A stretch of 24,068 nt of DNA from a virus: positions 1 through 24,068 of the IMG/VR virus record IMGVR_UViG_3300042691_007762. The stretch is one strand, 5' to 3'. Shown piece after piece: positions 20,588 to 24,068 of this stretch. The number at the start of each line of letters is the position of its first letter. Within the stretch, counting starts at the first letter, position 1. The notes under the pieces were generated by a model. It worked only from the letters and a program-made list of their open reading frames with translations. It made no database searches and was not told the DNA's origin. A program made the translations under genes and the position numbers.

Positions 20588-21954
20588 AGCGTTGGCGCTC
20601 CTCGATCGGTCTTACGCATGCGGCCCGCCCGGGCGGTCGGCGGCATGGGTGGCGGTTCGGGTGCGGGCGGCGGCGCCGGTGGGCCATCAGGGTCAGGCGC
20701 GGGCAGGCCGGTGGCCTGGCGCACGAACAGTTCGAGGCGCTCGTCGGGCGTCAACAGGCCGGCGTTGACCAGCATTTGCAGAGCCGCAGCGGTGGCGTCC
20801 TGCCGCGATCCGATCTCGTCGAACACCAGCAGCGGTGCCGGTTCATCAGGTCCCCAGTTGAGGTCGACCAAGTCCTCAACGACGTGCGCCTGCGCGACGT
20901 CGCGAATGTCGTCGGCCACGGTCTGCACCGACTGCACGAACGTGTCAGCCTGCACCGACGCCAGCGCGTAGCTTCCGCCCTTGCCGTCGAGGTTGAGGAA
21001 GTGCGCCAGTGCAACCAGCGCCATCTGGTGATCGTGGTATTCGATCGCGCGGCGCGGGTCCATCGGCGTGCCCGTCGGCGACATGATCCCGGCTTCCTCG
21101 CCCGCGGTCAGCGCTAGGCCAGCCGACGCGCCGCCGCTGTACTTGCTGGCAATGGCGAGCAGGGCGTCCATGCGTTCCTCGTCCTCGGAATCGGACTCGT
21201 TGCCCTTGATCCACGGGACGCCAATACCGTGCCGGCGGGCGGCCGCAGCCTCGATGCGGATGAGTTCGTCCTTTAGCTTCCAGTGCTTGTACGCGGGGCG
21301 TAGCAGGCTGTTGCCGGTCCAGACGCCGGGGTCGGGGTCGCGGGTGTAGACCACCAGACGATCGACGCCGATCACGTCGCTCATTGACGTCGGCGCCGCA
21401 ACAAACATGCCTGGGGCGGTGAACGTACCCGCCGGCCACTGCTGCACACCGACCAGGCCGCCATCCGGGGCGACCTGCCAGTAGGCGATAGACGACTGCG
21501 GGCGCGGCGCCAGCTTGTGCAGCACCGCGCGGGCACTCGGGCCGCTGCCTTTAATGCGGTAAACCTGCTCAAACACCGCATGCCCGAACTGCTGGGCGGT
21601 GAGCGCCTGCTGCAAGTGCTGGCGCCACGAAAAGCGATCCCGCATGCGCGGTGTCGGCCGGTCCTCGCTGACACCTTCAACGGTCAGTCCGAGGTTGGTC
21701 GCGACGAACTCGGTCACCTCGTCGCGCGCACCGTTGGGCCGGATATGCCACCCGGTGCGCCGGATCGGCAGACCGATCGCCCGCAGCACCGAGGCAATAC
21801 GGGCGTCCTCGCGGGCCATCTTCGTGTAGGTCTGCACCGAATTCGGCCACTGCAGCTCGGGCACGATCTCGAATTGATCCAGCGGGCCGGCCCAGGACGG
21901 CTGACTGACCACGTAACCCTTCTCGGCGCGCGGTGCAGCGGTTTTCGGTGCCAC
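20581..21954 (-). CDS. Portal protein (457 aa)
   Basis: The start is GTG at 21954, with GGAAGGAG six bases upstream, 19 bases after the terminase stop. MAREDARIASVLRAIGLPIR followed by RTGWHI (residues 46-71) is the characteristic N-terminal motif of actinophage portals related to the DUF935 / Mu gp29 group. The central part has the clip and stem-like helices (YKHWKLKDELIRIEAAAARRH) and HDHQMALVALAHFLNLDGKG. The C-terminus is Pro-rich (about 425-445) then basic. It forms the dodecameric ring for DNA entry and exit. Gene order between terminase and protease confirms it. Confidence 0.93.
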   Translation of the reverse strand: MAPKTAAPRAEKGYVVSQPSWAGPLDQFEIVPELQWPNSVQTYTKMAREDARIASVLRAIGLPIRRTGWHIRPNGARDEVTEFVATNLGLTVEGVSEDRPTPRMRDRFSWRQHLQQALTAQQFGHAVFEQVYRIKGSGPSARAVLHKLAPRPQSSIAYWQVAPDGGLVGVQQWPAGTFTAPGMFVAAPTSMSDVIGVDRLVVYTRDPDPGVWTGNSLLRPAYKHWKLKDELIRIEAAAARRHGIGVPWIKGNESDSEDEERMDALLAIASKYSGGASAGLALTAGEEAGIMSPTGTPMDPRRAIEYHDHQMALVALAHFLNLDGKGGSYALASVQADTFVQSVQTVADDIRDVAQAHVVEDLVDLNWGPDEPAPLLVFDEIGSRQDATAAALQMLVNAGLLTPDERLELFVRQATGLPAPDPDGPPAPPPAPEPPPMPPTARAGRMRKTDRGAPTLW

Positions 21955-21973
21955 GTAACGCTCCTTCCAGGGG

Positions 21974-23575
21974 TCAAAACGCCATCGACATAGCGTCGGC
22001 GTCGCGGTGTGAATGTCGGGCTGCCCGGGCAGCGGCGTCGGTGCGGGCTCCGACGGTCTTGCGCCGCGGCGGTGCGGCGAACTTCAACAGTGCCCAGCGG
22101 GCCAGGGTGGCGCCCATCAGTTGCGGGTAGGTTGCCGGGTCGAATGCCTGCCAGACGAATCCGCCGGACGGCAGTTCGTGCTTGTAAGCGCGCGCTACCG
22201 CCTGCGCCAGACCGGCCTGGCCGGAATGCGACAGCGCGCCCGACAGCGCATCTGACAGGAATCCGCCGCATGCCTGGGCTTCCTCGGTGCGGTTGGGTGT
22301 CATCGGTTCGATGCCGAGCGCTTCCAGCTCGGGGACGACCTGCGCCGCGGCGCCGCGGGCCACCACGACCGCCGACGGGTTCCATGCGGTGACGACGTCG
22401 GCCAGCTTGCGCACCGCCGTCGACGCCGGCGCGTCATCGGTCCAGCCGACCTCAAGGTGGATGCGGCCATCAGCGGCGCGTTGCGCCGCGGTGATCGCCC
22501 ACCACTGCTCGCGGGTCAGCACGACGACGCGATGCCCGGAAACGTCAGCGCCGGGATTAAACAGCGATTGCCACTGCTCGGCGGGAATCTCCGACGGCCG
22601 CCCATTCTCCGGTGGCGGATAGTCGCCCCAGCCGAGCCAATCCGCATCGAACAGAGCCAGATCGGCCACGCCGGCATCGCGGGCGCCCTGTAGGTGCGCG
22701 TCCATCTCGCGGTCGTTGCCAACGATTCCGTAGGACGGCTGAGCCAGCGGATAGGCCGCCGGGTCGCCACGCTCGAAGCTGCGCGGCGCCCGGTACAGCG
22801 CGCCATAGAGCCCTGGCGCACCACCAGATTCGATGGTGCGGACCAGGCCCGCGAACCGGTGACAGTTCGGATGCTGGCTGATGACCGGCGGCGTCGAGGC
22901 GTAGATAGTCTGTGGATTCGGCGATGCGGCCTGCGCGCCGGTCAGGTTCGCGACTTCCTTGGGAACAAGGTCGTAAGCCTCATCCAGAATCAGGTCGTCG
23001 ATCTCGGTGAAACCGCGGGCGAAATGCTGGGTCCGCGGGCCGAAATTGGCCTTAACGACGTGCTTCTCGCCGGGCAGCGGCGCCAGCACGATCACGCCGC
23101 GATTGCCCGCCTTCGACGGGGTGGCCGCCAAACGCCGACGCAACGACGGCGTCCGGTCAATCACCGCGATCACCCGGTCGAAAACATCCTCGACAGTGGC
23201 CCACTGCTGCGCGGTGTAAACCACGCGGCGGCGATGCTTGAACAGCCGCCGCAGAATCAACAGCACCAACAGCCAGGTCTTACCCTGCTGCCGCGTGCAT
23301 TCCAACAGCGCCACGCGATGCGTCCAGACCTGCTCGCCGTACTCGTCCGGCTCAGCCACCGACGACAGCGCCCGAATCACCATCCATTCCCACGGCATCA
23401 TCCGCAGACCGACACGGGCGCCAAATTTCGCCATCGCGTCGCCCTCGGACTCGTCACCCGGGTGCCAGCATTCGACCTCCGGGCGCTGGCGGCCGGTCAG
23501 CCGCGACCAATCGCCCAGCCACGACGGCCAAGAATCCGGCCAGTGTCGCTTAGGTGTCGTCGTCGAGGACATCAT
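21974..23575 (-). CDS. Terminase large subunit (533 aa)
   Basis: The start ATGATG at 23575 overlaps the small upstream gene by 26 bases. The ATPase domain shows a Walker A-like ECTRQQGKT (residues 92-100), Walker B LILDEA (195-200) and motif III IYASTPP (224-230). The C-terminal RNase H-like nuclease begins near ADVSGHRVVVLT (about 343), with Asp344 as a likely metal ligand. The position that in many relatives is VVVD is VVVA (Ala406), so the second acidic ligand may lie elsewhere. The enzyme cuts concatemeric DNA and pumps it through the portal. The order TerS-TerL-portal is standard. Confidence 0.94.
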   Translation of the reverse strand: MMSSTTTPKRHWPDSWPSWLGDWSRLTGRQRPEVECWHPGDESEGDAMAKFGARVGLRMMPWEWMVIRALSSVAEPDEYGEQVWTHRVALLECTRQQGKTWLLVLLILRRLFKHRRRVVYTAQQWATVEDVFDRVIAVIDRTPSLRRRLAATPSKAGNRGVIVLAPLPGEKHVVKANFGPRTQHFARGFTEIDDLILDEAYDLVPKEVANLTGAQAASPNPQTIYASTPPVISQHPNCHRFAGLVRTIESGGAPGLYGALYRAPRSFERGDPAAYPLAQPSYGIVGNDREMDAHLQGARDAGVADLALFDADWLGWGDYPPPENGRPSEIPAEQWQSLFNPGADVSGHRVVVLTREQWWAITAAQRAADGRIHLEVGWTDDAPASTAVRKLADVVTAWNPSAVVVARGAAAQVVPELEALGIEPMTPNRTEEAQACGGFLSDALSGALSHSGQAGLAQAVARAYKHELPSGGFVWQAFDPATYPQLMGATLARWALLKFAAPPRRKTVGARTDAAARAARHSHRDADAMSMAF

Positions 23576-23867
23576 CGTCGTCGAACGCGATGGGCAGGCC
23601 GGCGCGCTGTTTGTGGATTTCGGCCAGCAGGTGCCGCAGTTCGGTGGTCAATTGGCGACGCTCACGCACAACATCGCTGATCTTCACCTCGATCACCTGA
23701 TCGGAGTTCACCCGGACATGCATCCATGCCGCACGCTTGCCCGAAATCAGCTCGTCGCAGCGTTCGATCAGGTCCGCGAACTGCGCGGCGTGGCCGATGA
23801 GTTCGCGGATGGTGATCGAATCGCCGTCACGGGCCAGTTCCTCGGCCAGACGCTCGCCAGCACTCAC
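23550..23867 (-). CDS. Probable terminase small subunit (105 aa)
   Basis: I chose GTG at 23867, which has AGAAGG seven bases upstream; the frame is open to 23933 but the extra residues (CRKASRLLAVCWD) look non-coding. The protein is helical: SAGERLAEELARDG, ELIGHAAQFADLIERCDELI, then VRVNSDQVIEVKISDVVRER and a last helix RQLTTELRHLLAEIHKQ, with an acidic end (DDDDVLDDDT). Position directly before the large terminase, small size, helix-rich oligomerisation-like part and acidic C-terminus fit a small subunit that recognises the packaging site. Homology is not recognisable, so the name rests mostly on context. Confidence 0.6.
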   Translation of the reverse strand: MSAGERLAEELARDGDSITIRELIGHAAQFADLIERCDELISGKRAAWMHVRVNSDQVIEVKISDVVRERRQLTTELRHLLAEIHKQRAGLPIAFDDDDVLDDDT

Positions 23868-23894
23868 GAAAACACCTTCTGACCTGCATATATC

Positions 23895-23963
23895 CCAGCA
23901 AACAGCCAGCAAACGGGATGCCTTGCGGCACAACCGGATTCGGAGTTAGCTGCAGTTTGCTGG
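23895..23963. repeat. Three copies of CCAGCAAAC upstream of the terminase genes
   Basis: CCAGCAAAC occurs at 23895-23903 and 23906-23914 (11-base spacing, one helical turn) and inverted as GTTTGCTGG at 23955-23963. They lie 28-96 bases upstream of the first gene, in a non-coding stretch. Such spaced repeats could be binding sites for the small terminase or for a regulator of late transcription. Confidence 0.6.
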
Positions 23964-23972
23964 CGGTGCAGG

Positions 23973-24000
23973 TTTATGCATGAAATGCATAGTGCCGCAA
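23973..24000 (-). promoter_or_regulatory. Perfect palindrome overlapping a possible leftward late promoter
   Basis: TATGCAT and ATGCATA (23975-23981 and 23985-23991) form a perfect inverted repeat with a three-base centre. On the leftward strand TTGCGG (24000-23995) and CATAAA (23978-23973) are spaced by 16 bases and could be -35 and -10 elements, so the palindrome would be an operator between and over them. The palindrome is certain; the promoter is a weak consensus match. Confidence 0.4.
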
Positions 24001-24068
24001 CGGTTTTCGCGTTTTGCGCGCGTTTGCGGCCCTCTGACCAGGGGTTTTGCGAAAATAAAAATTCCTGA

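Larger units (their letters stand above)
23868..24068. other. Non-coding region before the structural operon
   Basis: This stretch has no convincing gene and is more AT-rich than the rest. Besides the 9-mer repeats and palindrome it contains TTGCGGCAC (23923-23931) repeated inverted as GTGCCGCAA (23992-24000), and TTTTCGC (24004-24010) inverted as GCGAAAA (24049-24055). TTTTGCG is repeated at 24012 and 24045. In related phages the packaging site (cos or pac) lies upstream of the terminase genes, so this is the best candidate place for it; no cut site can be read from sequence alone. Confidence 0.55.

Noticed and set aside
22694-23680. Rightward 328-codon frame opposite the terminase gene
   Set aside because: Arg/His/Gln-rich shadow composition, no family-like sequence, and fully antisense to a well-supported terminase.
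1-24068. CRISPR array, tRNA or rRNA genes, insertion sequence, integrase or attachment site
   Set aside because: I found no regularly spaced repeats, no cloverleaf-like sequence, no transposase or recombinase motifs, and no long terminal duplications.

Overview
The window is the late structural module, plus the edge of the lysis module, of a tailed phage or prophage with a long non-contractile tail (siphovirus). The base composition is GC-rich, GTG starts are frequent, genes overlap by GTGA, ATGA or TGATG, and the recognisable families (ClpP-fold protease with scaffold tail, HK97-type capsid, DUF2190-like decoration protein, Gp37-like tail protein, tape measure protein with an embedded peptidase) are those of phages of Mycobacterium, Gordonia, Rhodococcus and relatives. 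The sequence alone does not show whether it is a free phage or a prophage: I see no integrase, attachment site, tRNA or host gene.

All genes but one run leftward, so the module reads from high to low coordinates. Positions 24068-23868 are non-coding, with repeated 9-mers and a perfect palindrome. Then come a probable small terminase, the large terminase, the portal, a protease-scaffold gene with a strong internal start, the decoration protein and the major capsid protein. Next are two related small proteins, the head-tail connectors (adaptor, stopper, gp10-like), the tail terminator and the major tail protein with an Ig-like domain. A 15-bp inverted repeat follows, then the tail assembly chaperones joined by a -1 frameshift at CCCAAAA, the tape measure protein and a Dit-like minor tail protein. 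The Gp37-like protein is interrupted by in-frame stops. Two minor tail proteins, a small protein and two tandem SGNH-hydrolase-like tail proteins follow. At the left edge are two tiny membrane proteins and the first codons of another gene that may be an endolysin.

The genes supply packaging (terminase, portal), head assembly (protease, scaffold, capsid, decoration), the neck, the tail tube and tip, host-surface adhesion or degradation (SGNH proteins), and probably the start of lysis.

Three points stand out. The Gp37-like gene carries a 57-nt in-frame segment with a long hairpin and two stop codons, and no ATG or GTG lies between those stops and its conserved C-terminal half; this could be programmed ribosome bypassing, a split gene or a broken gene. 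One small rightward gene of atypical composition sits inside the tail operon. The second SGNH protein keeps its serine but has lost the other catalytic residues.
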